Below are positions 11,691 through 22,884 of a DNA stretch of 64,000 bases, piece after piece. The stretch is taken from assembly GCA_022495005.1 (NCBI GenBank), contig JAGYXB010000269.1, positions 930,001 through 994,000 of the forward strand. Direction: 5' to 3'. Below the pieces are notes generated by a model. That model was not told where the DNA came from and did no database searches. It worked only from the letters and a program-made list of their open reading frames with translations. Source of the stretch: Rhyacophila brunnea (Eukaryota > Arthropoda > Insecta > Trichoptera > Rhyacophilidae). A program made the translations under genes and the position numbers. Position 1 is the stretch's first letter. Each line of letters starts with the position of its first letter.

Positions 11691-12106
11691 GACGATACAT
11701 CAGTGAAACGGCAAATAATTTTCAACTATAGGCGCGACGAAATTTGGGACTCGCTGGCATTCGGTGAGCGAACGTCGAGGTATGAATACGTCAATTTGTT
11801 TCGTGATGGCGACAGGGGTATTAATTCTTAAATCGTGTAAAGATGACTAAAAACGTTACCCATTTACTTGAAAAAGAAAACATGTCGATGAATATATTAT
11901 TATAGAACAATAAACAGAACATTAAATGGACGCATGTTGGATTTATATGACAAATTATATTTCGGTTGGCATGCGTCATTTGCACCCGCGATCCGTAATC
12001 CGCGCATCGCCTAGCCACGATCTTTTTAGACAAGCACCCGCAATCCGTAATCCGCGCATCGCCTAGCCACGATCTTTTTAGACAATGCCTCAACTGAGGT
12101 ATAGCC
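11691..12106 (+). mobile_element. TTAA-TSD MITE family, copy 1, with an internal tandem duplication
   Basis: Left end GACGATACATCAGTGAAACG, right end ...CCTCAACTGAGGTATAGCC, giving an imperfect TIR GRCKATACMTCAGT. TTAA is present on both sides (11687-11690, 12107-12110). Homologous copies lie at 15258, 31300 (reverse), 33171 and 59442. This copy is longer (416 versus about 372 bp) because a GC-rich block near the right end (GTAATCCGCGCATCGCCTAG...) is tandemly repeated at about 11983-12082. TTAA duplications suggest piggyBac-like or another TTAA-targeting transposase, but the ends are not the usual piggyBac CCC. Confidence 0.85.
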
Positions 12107-12110
12107 TTAA

Positions 12111-13409
12111 ATGACAGTAAAAACTAAACTAACACATGTCAACCACATTTCAACAAAGTTGATCAACTTGTTGAATAAAGTTGAGATCATTTTATATTGT
12201 AAATTATCATTTAAGTCGACAATGCATCGGTGTGCCGAAACATTTTTTTTTTTGTTTTGTGATGTGTCACAGAGTTTCTTGGTTTTAGTTAACTTTGAAT
12301 ATATCAGACCAAATGAAGTTAACTAACTAACAAATTCATTTATGACAATATGCAATAATTTTAACAGAAAGTTGACTAACAAACATTAACATGACGTGAG
12401 AATGTAGCTTAAGCTCGATTGGACTCTTCTTTGTAATATGGCAGATTATAAGGAAACTAGGCATTGTAGCCAAGTTTAGTATGGGAGGGTACAACTTCAT
12501 AATGCAAAAACTTAATAATAGGAAACTTTTAGTTTTAAAAAATCCACCGCTGAACTGCTGCCTGGAAATATTTTTCTGTCCACATAACGCTCTATTACTT
12601 TTACTCTAACATTTTTTTTAAACTTTTTCTCAAAATCTTTGTACAAGTTTGTAGTGTTGTAAACTTAAACAATATTTATTATAAAGCACGTATGAAAATA
12701 TATTCCTGGGAGAATTTCATCGACTCTATTTATCTATAGGTACTAACTAAAATTAATTTACAATTTCCCCACATCAATCGTAGCTATAAAATTTTTAAAA
12801 AAAACCCCCCGTCACAGGACAGATGTAGTAAGTCATAACGCTGTCTATCGCGCGGTTAACCTGTTCTACAGGATTATTTAAATTGATATTTTTGTCAATT
12901 ATTTTCTAATTTATGTGAAACATTTTTAATCCACTAAGTTATTTTTTTTAAATACATTTATCACGTATTTGTTAACATGGTGAGTATTATCCAATGATTT
13001 TAACACATTAAATATAATAAATTACCACTGAGTTAGCATTGAATTTCTTGTAAAAATGATGGTTAAATGGTATATAATATAAGTTAAATATATAACATTG
13101 ATATATATAATATTATATTCTATTGGAAAAGCATTTTCTTTTTCCTCTCTCGTTTATTTGTACATTCATTCTTTCTTACGAGTATATTCTGTATTTATTT
13201 ACTATTATCACAAAATTGTGAAGCCGTTATATTTTACGAAATATATCAATAAATTCACAATCTGATAAGGATATTGGTCACATCCCAAAAAGATTTTACA
13301 TTTTTATCAGAAAATCATATTTTCCATTCGTTCAACTTAGGTTAGGTATATTTTAGAAACTGTATCAAAACAAGAGTTAAAAAAGAGAACAAAATGGGCC
13401 CCTCAGATG
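12111..13409. other. AT-rich non-coding DNA
   Basis: Low-complexity A/T DNA with a short C run (12806-12811). The short open frames have no features. Confidence 0.5.
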
Positions 13410-13684
13410 ATGGTTAAAATTATTAAACATGGATACATGCTTTGCCTACTGATTCTCTGATTGCTGGTTGTTCGAAATTCGAAAGAAAATTTATTTGTCA
13501 ATATAGGTTTATGATAGTTGAAGTAAGTTATGTAATTTTTAGAATGAATATTGTCGATGTGGCGAGCGAAGATCAAATCGATGCACGACCCACCACGAGT
13601 AGTTGAGATAGCTGAATTTGTTATCAGCAGAAGTCCGAACGTTTCCCACATGAAAGTGATGAAATGTTGATTTTCTTTTTCCAC
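13410..13684 (-). pseudogene. LINE APE-type endonuclease C-terminal fragment
   Basis: The minus-strand translation contains TNSAISTTRGGSCIDLIFAR followed about 14 residues later by YFNYHKPI. In LINE apurinic-like endonucleases a T..T.IDLIF block precedes the terminal SDH-KP catalytic motif (usually FSDHKPI or FSYHKPI). Here the position reads NYH, so the catalytic Asp position is altered. The upstream endonuclease and downstream RT are missing. It is the only endonuclease piece in the window. Confidence 0.6.
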
Positions 13685-14799
13685 TTTTTTACTATACTGA
13701 TACGCCTCTTCGACTGATTACCGTGTATTAAATTAGATCAAATGATATTCACTTGTATTAATATAATAATATGTAGTAATAAATGAATAGGTAATATAGT
13801 TAACAAAAAGAAACGACTTGTCTCTGCTTAAGTTTTAAAGAATAATTATAGAACAGCTTGAAATTTGTTAATACGCGGCCGTTTGAAGTCTCTACTGGCC
13901 GCGTTACAGTTGTGACCGTTATGCCTGTGCGATTTTTCGTAACGAATCCGCATGGCAGGTCAAGGCAAAAGCATGTATCCATGCTAAAAACAACATGCGA
14001 ACTTCTCAGCTGCGGTACTCAAAATAACAATTACAATACCCACTGAAACAAAAGTTATGACAGAGACACCCATGCTTGAATTGTCATCGTACATCATCTA
14101 TCGTCCTCACGCTATTGATTGTTCAAGAACCTTAATAAAAACTGAATAAAAATTTCAGGACTGTCTGATGGTATTTTTAGCATTTCTTTCGTTATTTGAC
14201 ATTCGATGTAAAAATCCATCCCATTGAACAATAATTTATCTCGCATTCAAATAAGAATGGCGCGTCTTCTTTCAATCAGTTATATCAATAATAATTAATT
14301 AAGGTAATCGATTGCACTTTTAAAAGAAACCCGAATTCAATTACGCGAAATAAATACATTATCTTCGACCCGGGAAATATTCGTTTACAAGCGAACCAAA
14401 ATCCTCTTATGCCGATGATACAAATTGATTTTTCATTCAATTTCATCCGATACACATTTAATCTCGATGCCTCCCTCAGAGAACACTCACCCCGTCATCT
14501 TTTTACGTGCCCCCCCTGCGAAAATCACCCCCAATGGCTGCCATGGTAGGTCCACCAACCAAACGAAGATTGATTCGCTTATGTTTTTTCAGTCATTATG
14601 TTGTAACTCCGATCACAGAAGGGTTGGGGGATCATTCTATTTACTGCTTCCCTCACGGCGAAAATATGAACGTAGGCACTACACACATATTTCGATATCG
14701 CGTTCGGCGAAAACTGATTACCCGAAAAACATCCAGGAGCATGTATGTAAGGAACTAACAAGTCATTTTTTTATTGTATTATTATTAAAGATACATTTT
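13685..14799. other. Non-repetitive, locally GC-richer stretch
   Basis: At about 13876-13905 a hairpin pairs CGCGGCC with GGCCGCG across about 17 bases, within a segment open on both strands (about 13858-14046). A 156-codon frame (14425-14895) also exists, with a C-rich start, but its translation shows no domain. Either could be a conserved non-coding element. No splice or start evidence favours coding. Confidence 0.35.
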
Positions 14800-15030
14800 A
14801 CAGATATTATTACAGGCATATTCGAAGTCGTTCGATCACATTGCCTTAAATATTACCCTCTAAATAAAATCAATAAAATAGATAGTTATCATTAATAATA
14901 TTAATATTAAACATACATTTTTGTTGTGATATTATAGGCATATTTGAAGACTTTCGATTGCATTGTCTTAAATATTAGCCTGTAAATAAAATCAATAAAC
15001 TAAATAGTTATTAGTATTATTAAACATCAT
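14800..15030 (+). repeat. Two-unit tandem duplication, about 120 bp period
   Basis: A unit running GGCATATTCGAAGTCGTTCG ... AAATAAAATCAATAAAATAG (from about 14815) is repeated from about 14937 with about 15% differences. This is an old local tandem duplication without coding content. Confidence 0.75.
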
Positions 15031-15257
15031 TATCATTAGCCGGTGTTGATCCACTAATGTATGACGCCCTCCCCTAGCTCCATCTACTCTTCTCGGTCCC
15101 TAGTGCTTTGCTGCCATGTAATCCACCAAACTCTATGAGTTCCTCTGTCCAGCGGGTGTTAGGGTGTTCCTATGGGTGTTTAATGCCTTTTGGGTACCAC
15201 TGTATGACGGCAATTGTCCAGCGGCTGTCCACTCGCCGAGTAATATGTGTGCATTAA

Positions 15258-15628
15258 GACGATACTTCAGTGAAACGGAAAATAATTTTAGGCGCGACGA
15301 AATTTCGGACTCACTGGCAATCGGAGAGCGAACGTCGAAGTGTGAATACGTCAATTTGTTTCGTGATGGCGACGGGGGTATTAATTCTTAAATCGTGTAA
15401 AGATGACTAAAAACGTTACCCATTTACTTGAAAAAGAAAACAAGTCAATGAATATAATTATTATCGTTACAAATTGAACAATATACAGAACATTAAATGG
15501 ACGCATGTTGGATTTATATAACAAATTATATTTCGTTCGGCTTGCGTCATCATTTGCACCCGCGACCCGCAATCCGCGCATCGCCTAGCCACGATCTTTT
15601 TAGACCATGCCTCAACTGAGGTATAGCC
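15258..15628 (+). mobile_element. TTAA-TSD MITE family, copy 2, 371 bp
   Basis: GACGATACTTCAGTGAAACG at left, CTCAACTGAGGTATAGCC at right, with TTAA on both sides (15254-15257, 15629-15632). It is full length without the internal duplication of copy 1, and is followed after 11 bp by another MITE. Confidence 0.85.
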
Positions 15629-15643
15629 TTAATAATATCATTA

Positions 15644-15813
15644 GTGTACGGCCTGAGTGGGAAGCGTTCGGCGGGGCATGAGCGACGTGCGCAACCCAAA
15701 CGTATAATAACCGTGTGTGAAATGTTCGTAAAAAATGTATTTTTTTTTGTTATACGTTTGAGTTGCGCCCGCCTCTCATGCCCCGCCGAATGGTGTCCAC
15801 TCAGCCCATACAC
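15644..15813. mobile_element. Foldback MITE with about 65-bp TIRs and TTA TSD, 170 bp
   Basis: The left arm starts GTGTACGGCCTGAGTGGG and the right arm ends CCACTCAGCCCATACAC; both contain TTCGGCGGGGCATGAG and continue to a CAAACGTATAA block, leaving only about 40 bp of loop. TTA flanks both sides (15641-15643, 15814-15816). A 3-bp TWA duplication is typical of PIF/Harbinger elements, so a Harbinger-type MITE is the likeliest call. An (ACTA)n microsatellite follows at 15821-15837. Confidence 0.75.
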
Positions 15814-15837
15814 TTAAATAACTAACTAACTAACTAA

Positions 15838-17272
15838 GTAATCATCACATACGTCTCCGTTAACCTCCCCTAGATCTAAAAGCATGTAGTATATATATCT
15901 TGTAACGTGTTAACACACTACCTGCCTGAGGCTCAAAAGAAATCCCGTGTATAAAAAAGAATAAAATGATATCCAATAATCCATAATTGAAAGAACATTT
16001 TTATAATCCTTTTAGCGAAGATTTAATATCTGGAGTTATTTATTACGTCCTGTTTGCTGAAAAGTTTCCGCACATAACGGAAGGCCCGTGTTTGTGGAAG
16101 TATTTTGTAATATCCCATACAAAAAACCGTCAATAAAAATCTCAAATTAGCACAGCATCTCGGAAAACACAACATGAAAAAACCAGCAACTCAATAACAT
16201 ACCAAGTTAAACATAACATCGCGTAATAAAAATATCGAAAGAATGCCTTAGCGTAAGATCGGTGACGGGCTGAATGGCTTACAACAGCGATGCTCAAACT
16301 GTAAATGACTCAGCTTCTTCAATTTAATTTTCCATTTCAGTATCACTGGATAATTATATCAATTCGGAATCCGCTCATCGAGTCTTTATAATATGTTAGA
16401 CACCGCTATGTAGGATAATAATATTTTTACGTGGCATAAATTACTGCAATAAAACTGTTATGGTCGATGTTAAATCGGTTACAAAACCACATACGCTTCC
16501 ATCCACCACGCTGATAAATATGCTAAAGCGCGAACTAAATTGAAGTGCATGTTGCGAACTATCACGTGACGGTCACGCGCACAGTAAGCTGCCGCTACGG
16601 GGAAAAAATAGGTAATGTCGTTTTCTTTGATATTTAAAATATTATCAGTCTGATGCTCCTATCCCTTAGCACATGTTGAACCTTTAAACTACTCGTACCA
16701 TTGTCAGTTGTCAAAATCTGCAAAAACCACCAGAACAACAATGAGGTCACCTCACGTTGAACTGCACTGCATCGATACCTGCATGACTCAATGAACGTTT
16801 TTATCACCTTCTACATGCCTACACTTTTCGACTGTCATGTCAAAATCAGTTTTTTTTTGTTTTTAGCAGTTGGCACTATATATTTTCTATAAGAATGTTG
16901 TCTATTATCTATGCTCTGCAGGTTGGGTTCTGTTCAAAATATTATCTATGGAAGTTATTTTAACGTACGCACACGTAGAAACTGTTAAAATTAATTTAAA
17001 TTAGCATGAATAATTAATAGTAATTCAAATTACTAATACATTATAGTTGGCACTCTTCATCAGTGTCATTTTCAGTGAATTTACGGAGATGATGTTCATT
17101 CAAAATATTCTGCAAAATGACGAAACCATAGACTAAATTTGACGGCGTGACAGTAGGCGGCATGCACCTCAATTTGATTAGCGCTTTATTTTTCATTGAG
17201 GTTCTACTCGTTACTCGCTAGATCTGTTGTCTTGGCAATGTGATTTTGTGTTCGCAATTATAGTGCGACTCT
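15838..17272. other. Mostly unique DNA leading into the candidate promoter
   Basis: No transposon termini were resolved. From about 16500 CpG content rises and CACGTGAC/GTCACG motifs appear (16563-16577). This may be upstream regulatory sequence for the candidate first exon at 17302. Confidence 0.4.
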
Positions 17273-17305
17273 TATAAAAAGTCGCCTACATCACCACGGT
17301 CATTT
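17273..17305 (+). promoter_or_regulatory. Candidate core promoter: TATA box plus initiator
   Basis: TATAAAAA at 17273-17280 is followed by TCATTT at 17300-17305, which fits the arthropod initiator TCAKTY. The initiator A (17302) is 29 bp from the TATA start, the canonical distance. The TATA box lies inside a small palindrome, GCGACT...AGTCGC (17265-17284). CRE-like TGACGTAA sites occur downstream at 17509-17516 and 17545-17552. It lies outside every repeat recognised here. Confidence 0.45.
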
Positions 17306-17438
17306 CTTGAACAAAAAACTATCCCGCATTTACTTTCCCCGCGTCCATTATTCAGTGTGTGTTTGATATTGCTTGGAGTTTTGTTGACATTAAAATGATT
17401 AAACCGTTGCGGAAACAGAAAAGATCATTGTTTCAAAG
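17302..17438 (+). CDS. Candidate first exon: short basic N-terminus
   Basis: From the predicted start site A17302 the first ATG is 17395. It opens MIKPLRKQKRSLFQ and reaches a donor-like AAG/GTAGAAG at 17439 after 44 coding nucleotides, leaving phase 2. There is no earlier ATG in the 93-nt leader. The peptide is strongly basic, as in the n-region of some signal peptides or signal anchors, but too short to identify. Phase 2 is compatible with the exon at 63072 (which needs two preceding bases), giving a basic stretch followed by a hydrophobic one. That link would need a 45-kb intron or further phase-neutral exons and is speculative. Confidence 0.3.
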
Positions 17439-17805
17439 GTAGAAGTATTGTCAGGAGGAGAAACAAAAACTTTTTTTTTCATTCCTTTTAATTAATAGTT
17501 CCCGTGAGTGACGTAATTATATTATAAGCGCAGAAAAACCACGTGACGTAACAGTGTTGCACTGCGACGTAAACAACTTTACATAAAAGTTTCACTGTAT
17601 GTTTTTGTTTGATTACCTATATTATGCTGTCGACTACACCCTGCCACCATAATATGACTGATGGAATAAATTCCATTTAATATTAGATATTGTGTTTTCA
17701 ATTTTATAAATTTCCTTTTAAATCTATCACTACATGTTATTAATAAAAATAATTAAACAATGAAAACAGTAAATAAAGACACCTTTCTAGCAAAAGAAGC
17801 TCTAT
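17439..17805. other. Region downstream of the candidate exon
   Basis: Contains two TGACGTAA (CRE/bZIP-type) motifs and an ACGTGACGTAAC composite at 17541-17552. No coding or repeat signal otherwise. Confidence 0.35.
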
Positions 17806-18210
17806 TTTACAACGTTTTTATTAGCTCGTATTCTTATTTGTCCGGTGGTTGTTTATCAGGTACAAATCTTGCAATCGATTTTTAACTAACTTCCCGACTA
17901 GCTAGAAATTTGAAACTTTTAGAGTATATTATCAGAACACGATGCCAATGCATTCTTTCAATACTTTTAGAAAAGTTATTTCGGAAGAAATCCGTAATCC
18001 AATCCACTATTATTGCTTGCTATGTGGGTGGTCCTAGCAACTAAATTATTAATATATACGTGCGTTACTGTGGAAATCAAAATAACATTTCAGTATTCTC
18101 TATTTGTTTGTTTTTTATTTACTTCATATCAAGTACAAGTTTGAGTATAATAATTCATCAGAAAATTTAAAAACGTTGTATGTAAAAATTCTTTTTATCT
18201 TGTATTTATT
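17806..18210 (+). repeat. Dispersed repeat B, copy 1
   Basis: Begins TTTTACAACGTTTTTATTAG and runs through CTAACTTCCCGACTAGCTAG, a GGTCCTAGCAACTAAATTAT block and AAAACGTTG to a CTTTTTATCTTGTA end. Copies lie at 27017, 36570 (reverse), 45323 and 50677. ACAACGTTTT near the left and AAAACGTTGT near the right are inverse, so it may be a DNA transposon, but the TSD was not settled. Confidence 0.75.
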
Positions 18211-18440
18211 TATAATTTATAAAATAACGTCTACCCAAATTCACGGAAGTGGGGTATATCGATATCTGAAGGGATTTTTTCTTCCAATACAATTAGAATT
18301 GTCTTCTCCAATTGGTATCACTAATGATAGGTTAATTTAGAACCTTGGAAGAATCAACAACTGATGCTCCCAATCGCATAGGTCACGGAAAACAGATCAA
18401 CAATTCAATAACAAGTATGGAGGACTGGTCATTTATAATA

Positions 18441-18850
18441 CGTAGCTATAATTCGTCGTAGTTCAGTGCATTAGGCACTGGCCGTTTATCAGGGGGCTCC
18501 GGATTCGATTACCGATGAAGCCACAACACATTAAGGAATTTGGTACAGTTCGGTTATGAGGAATACAGCGGAAAACACATTTTGAAAATACCCGATATAT
18601 TGGATTATTTGATAGTTTGGGTTAGGTTAGGTTAGGTTATGTTAGGTTTGGTAAGGTTAACCTAACAAATAATCCAGTTTATCGGCTATGTTCAAAATGT
18701 GTTTGCCGCTGTATTCTTCATAACCGAACTGTACCAGGGATTTTCTCAAAGCCTGGGTGTTTATGAGGCTGTTTTACTTTTACTACGGTACTACGGTTTC
18801 ATTACACTGCTATTATTGGGCTTCACGGCCTGTTGTAGAGTTTTTTTTTA
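18441..18850 (+). mobile_element. tRNA-derived SINE, family B, copy 1, split by a foldback
   Basis: The head has GTAGTTCAGTGCATTAGGCA (A-box region) and GGATTCGATTACCG (B box). The body resumes at 18744 with TTTTCTCAAAGCCTGGGTG and ends GGCCTGTTGTAGAG plus a T run. The family-B SINEs at 47641 and 49992 (minus) match both halves, so the foldback at 18542-18735 is an insertion into this SINE. Confidence 0.75.
18542..18735. mobile_element. Foldback element with TTAGG-rich apex and 8-bp TSD, copy 1, 194 bp
   Basis: Arms of about 75 bp begin GGTACAGTTCGGTTATGAGG and end with the inverse. They meet at a short apex with repeated GGTTAGGTTAGG. Flanks AGGAATTT (18534-18541) and AGGGATTT (18736-18743) form an 8-bp TSD with one mismatch. 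The second full copy is 46460-46698 (perfect 8-bp TSD), and a half copy lies at 24246-24336. 8-bp duplications point to a hAT-like transposase. Confidence 0.85.
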
Positions 18851-20589
18851 AAGGTACCTACTTTATAACCAAAAATATTGAAGAATTCCTTCATTTATTA
18901 TATACTTTTAGTCTAATCATATGAAAGTGAAGCGAAAAAGGACCCCTGGTCTATTGATTGGGTTAACTATGAACGATTTCACATTACAGGTTCCTTTGAA
19001 GAGAATTTCACACTATTCTACTATTAAATGTATTTAACAATTTTAAGTCGTAATGTGAAAACAATCCGTTAACTCATTTAGTGCTGACACCGCGCCTGGC
19101 GTGTTTGCGTTACCTGGCCATTAGATATAATTAACATGATATTTAAATATGGTAATTAAAAATTAATTGACAAGTCAGCAGTCAGCCATTGATTGTTGTC
19201 TGGTAAACGGAAATGCCAAACATAGCGGTGTTAAAAACAATATAGAAGGAATCTTATACACTATTCCTGTTGACATTTCCGTTAATTTTTTTTAAAACAA
19301 GCAAAGACTACTCCTTTTTGACGAGGATTGATTACAAATTGTTAAAAATCAGTAGGTACAAATAAACATTAAATATCGGAATAATTTTGAATTATATTAT
19401 GAATGTTGGCAACAGGGAACTCAGAAATAATGGGAACTGAAATACCTGACGGGTAAGGAGTAGCAGGTAACCGATATCTCTAGTAAGTAATAACCCGGGA
19501 TAAACTTAAACACGTGTCAAGAATACGTCATATGTCAAATACTGACAACTGCTCTCGGTTAATGCATTGATTCTCATTTAATATTGGTGTATTACACACA
19601 CTATTGCACGTGCATAATGCGTGTTTCATTTTCGTAGGACACTCACACATTCAATTACCTGCATCAAAATAATATAGTGTATTGAATATTGCCTATCAGA
19701 ATTCTATTAATTATCTGTTCTGTGATAGGTAAGCAAATAGATTATAATAATTATTATCAAATATTCTAATGCAATCGAATTGAATAATTATTCGTACAAA
19801 TTACCGCTCGGCGAAATTCCTATTCATTATCGATCTGTCATATATTATTTTGTACACATTGCAGATGTCAGAGGAATAATTGTTTTCAGTCATAAATAGT
19901 AATCGTATAATTTACCACACCGATATTTTAGGCGGTCCACGCTATCCAAAAGACTGAGGATCACTGTGTTACAAAATATACGCCGCGTGGGAGACGCTGT
20001 TTATCTCCTCCTCCTACAGATAAAGAAAAAATGTCATCAAAAAAAAAACAGAAAAGCGGGAAAAATAGAAAAAAAAACCGGAAGGAGCTGACTAGCGACT
20101 AGTGATCCGTAGCTGTATTGTATCCGAACAACACACTTCTTCCCCCAAACCACCTCCCATGTGACATAGGAAAGACTCTTGGATTATGATCGATTATCAG
20201 ACGGTTAATAGAAATAAATTGATGCTCCTCTTCTGTAAAGCTGCATGCCTGGGAGATTCTCCATGTCACTCTAGACTCTAGAATCTAGATGGTCACCATA
20301 CAAAGACATCGCATTTTTCACAACTTTACAATATTGTAGATAACATCGTTTGGTTAATGCACAAATATTCCAGTTCAGTTTTTTTTCCGAAATTGAGTTA
20401 TTATACAGAAAAGGCTATGTCATACCTATATTCTTTAAAAATATGGTATGTCCAAATACTCTATTTGAGAAGATATTATTATCTCATTCAAATAATATTA
20501 TGTCCTTAATTAAAATAAAATACAATAATATTAATTATATTATTATACCTATAGTACTAAAATTTCACTCTGTTATTTTTCACTTATAG
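18851..20589. other. AT-rich non-coding DNA
   Basis: No recognisable gene or repeat boundary. Confidence 0.5.
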
Positions 20590-21338
20590 ACTGCTATAAA
20601 TAGGCAGCTTTCGAGGGTAGTTTTTCATATTATGTTTGTATCGAAGTATTATAATTATTGTTACAATAAGTTAGCTGTCTAAACATTCAAAACTGTATAT
20701 TAGAAGGTATCTTTATTTAGCTACATATTTTTTCAGACTTATACGCAGCGTAAATGTGAACCCTGCCATTCTTGGTGGTGTTGGCTTATGTGTCTCTGAT
20801 AATTACCTTAGGAATCGAGGGCATCCGTTGTTTGTTCTCCCACGGTGCAGAACTAACCTGCCATTAGTAATGCCAATTGGGAGGGCAATAACCATGTTTA
20901 ATGAAATCGCTTCGAATATTGATATATTCCACTTACGTGAGGGTGAATTTAGATGGACGTTGTTTTATAAGTTTTTAAGATAGGGTCTATCAAAGTTCAC
21001 TCTGTGTGCTTCCATCTACTTTTATTTTGTTACTTATTTTATTTATTTTCTTATTTTATTACTTATTCTCTGTATTATTATTTTTAAAAATTATTAACAC
21101 TTATTTTATGTCATGTCGTGAACGCTTTTAATTTATAATCTGTTATGTTTATTATATGTAAAACAAATAAATTTGATTTGTATATCTCGCTCTAAAATTT
21201 AGCACACCCAAGAGGGGTGCTGTTAAAACATAGCACTTATTGTAACAATTGCAACTAACTCATTGTAATTATTACAATTAGTGCTAATATTTTGATACAA
21301 AAATATGAAAAACTACCCTCAATAGCGGCCGACAACAG
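20590..21338. mobile_element. Long-TIR element split by a LINE tail
   Basis: The left arm (20590-20685, containing GAGGGTAGTTTTTCATATT, TGTATCGAAGTATTA and TTACAATAAGTTAGC) recurs inverted at 21250-21338 with about 20% differences. A single arm also occurs at 45040-45122. The material between includes a LINE 3' end (20745-21185) and a hairpin (AGCACTTATTGTAA with TTACAATTAGTGCT). The LINE probably inserted into the element later; no TSD was identified. Confidence 0.55.
20745..21185 (+). pseudogene. LINE 3' end: C-terminus plus 3' UTR
   Basis: The translation ending at 20983 (HPLFVLPRCRTN ... RAITMFNEIASNIDIF) resembles the end of Jockey/R1-like LINE ORF2 products, where a v-P-r-TR segment precedes a fNe/yN-DiF block. 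The 3' UTR has TTATTTTATGTCATGTCGTGAACG and ends in AAATAAATTTG. The LINE tails at 31995 and 37612 have the related TCATGTTGTGAACG motif, so they are sister subfamilies. 5'-truncated, inactive. Confidence 0.6.
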
Positions 21339-22104
21339 TCTTATGTATAGAATGGATACGCAGATATTAATTAATAAAAGTGCAATAAGTACGATAAAAT
21401 TTGCGTTTTATTAAATGAAAAAATAATGGTAAAAAGGGTAAACTAAGTTCATAATTCATTTTATTTTGAATTTGTTAACAGCTTCGTAACCTAGAGGTTC
21501 TGAAATAGTTTTTTCTAATAATTTTTGACATAAGAAAACTCACAATATTTTTATCGACATTCAACAAAGTCGCAATAAATTCTTTGCCTAGGGTGACTGC
21601 CAATCACGCGCACCCCTTGTGACGCCTCTGAATATACCTACATTTTTTCCCATAGCCTCCAACTAAATACCAACAGATTTATTCAATACATTGCACAATA
21701 TAGTAGAGTCCTACATTATAGCACTCGGTTCCGACTTCCACCCGTTTCCAAGCCGTCTGCAAATATTGAATAAATTAATCGGCTTATCGTGGGAGCCAGT
21801 TGCTGCTTTAAAACGGAGTTTGTTTAAACTCTCTCGGCAAATGGAAAACCGAAATTGTATTACCACGACGATTATATTTCTAGCAAAAAAATGTATATTG
21901 AAAAACTGCTTTGCCGCCATTTTTTGAAAATATTTTTTTAACGAATTGCGTGATGGATCCACTATTTATTATCATTGATGATTTTAATTAAAATGAAATA
22001 TTTTTTAAACTTTATATTGTTTGGATTCTTCATTGCATAAAAATGACTTAATTTCAAAAATATTAACAAGTACTCGTAAATTTAAATTGGCAGAAATTTC
22101 GATA
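21339..22104. other. AT-rich non-coding DNA
   Basis: A segment at about 21690-21960 is open on both strands and slightly richer in GC, but neither translation is recognisable. Confidence 0.4.
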
Positions 22105-22200
22105 CCATTTAACTAATTGAAAATAAAATTACATACGTCTTAAACTTATAAATTGTTATGTCCACAATATGTTAAAAATAAATTGAATTGAATTGAATTG
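22105..22200 (+). repeat. LINE-like 3' tail with (AATTG)n
   Basis: AATAAATTGAATTGAATTGA ends a short segment that looks like a retroposon tail; (AATTG)n ends are common in LINE 3' termini. No coding part remains. It abuts repeat C at 22201. Confidence 0.4.
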
Positions 22201-22655
22201 AAAAACATAGCTTATAATTAGTATCTTTAGAATTATCTTCAAATGTGTTAATCTTGCCCATTTTTTGAATAATAAAATGCCTAATTCTTGTCAAATTTGG
22301 GATCACAGAGATTATCAATATAATTTTTTATCGTAAGTATTTCACTATAATAATGTCAACATAAATTATACTGATGGTTTTATAAATGCGTTTAAAAATT
22401 AAGAAATGTAAAAAATCTTAACACCACTGCACATTTATGTACTGAAATATGACTATATTCTAAAACATTAGTGCGAGAGGTTTACTTTATGCAGTCATCA
22501 AATGTTTAAAATAAATATAAAGAATAATAAGGCTTCACAAATTATATAAATAGATTATCTAAACGTTTAAGGAATGTCCAGGATCATGCTTTGAAAATAT
22601 AATAAAATCTCCATTTTGACCAAAGCTGAGCACGTCCGCCCTTAATGATATTTTA
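22201..22655 (-). repeat. Dispersed repeat C, copy 1
   Basis: The reverse complement matches 57849-58318 nearly end to end (GGACATTCCTTAAACG, ATTTGATGACTGCATAAAG, CTCTGTGATCCCAAATTTG). No frame, TIR or TSD was found. A partial, rearranged copy lies at 35182-35388. Confidence 0.75.
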
Positions 22656-22884
22656 AATAACATAAAAAAACTCATATATGTAGGTATTGTTATCAATTTT
22701 ACCAGTAACTTTAACAATGAAGCCCACCACCCGCACGAAGTACCGTTAAGTTATAAAATAAACTTGAATTTGAGCATGTTTCTGGTGGTTCAAAATAATG
22801 TATAAGAAATACTTATTGAATTTTACGTGTCAAAAAAACTGGATACGTATACATACATACGATTCTTCTACCTTGTGCTATTCT

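Noticed and set aside
14425..14895. 156-codon open frame as a gene
   Set aside because: Translation has no recognisable domain, no splice or start context, and a second overlapping frame in the same DNA is also open.
16283..16310. CAGCGATGCTCAAACTGTAA as a hAT left end
   Set aside because: No inverse partner end or 8-bp duplication was found within several kilobases.
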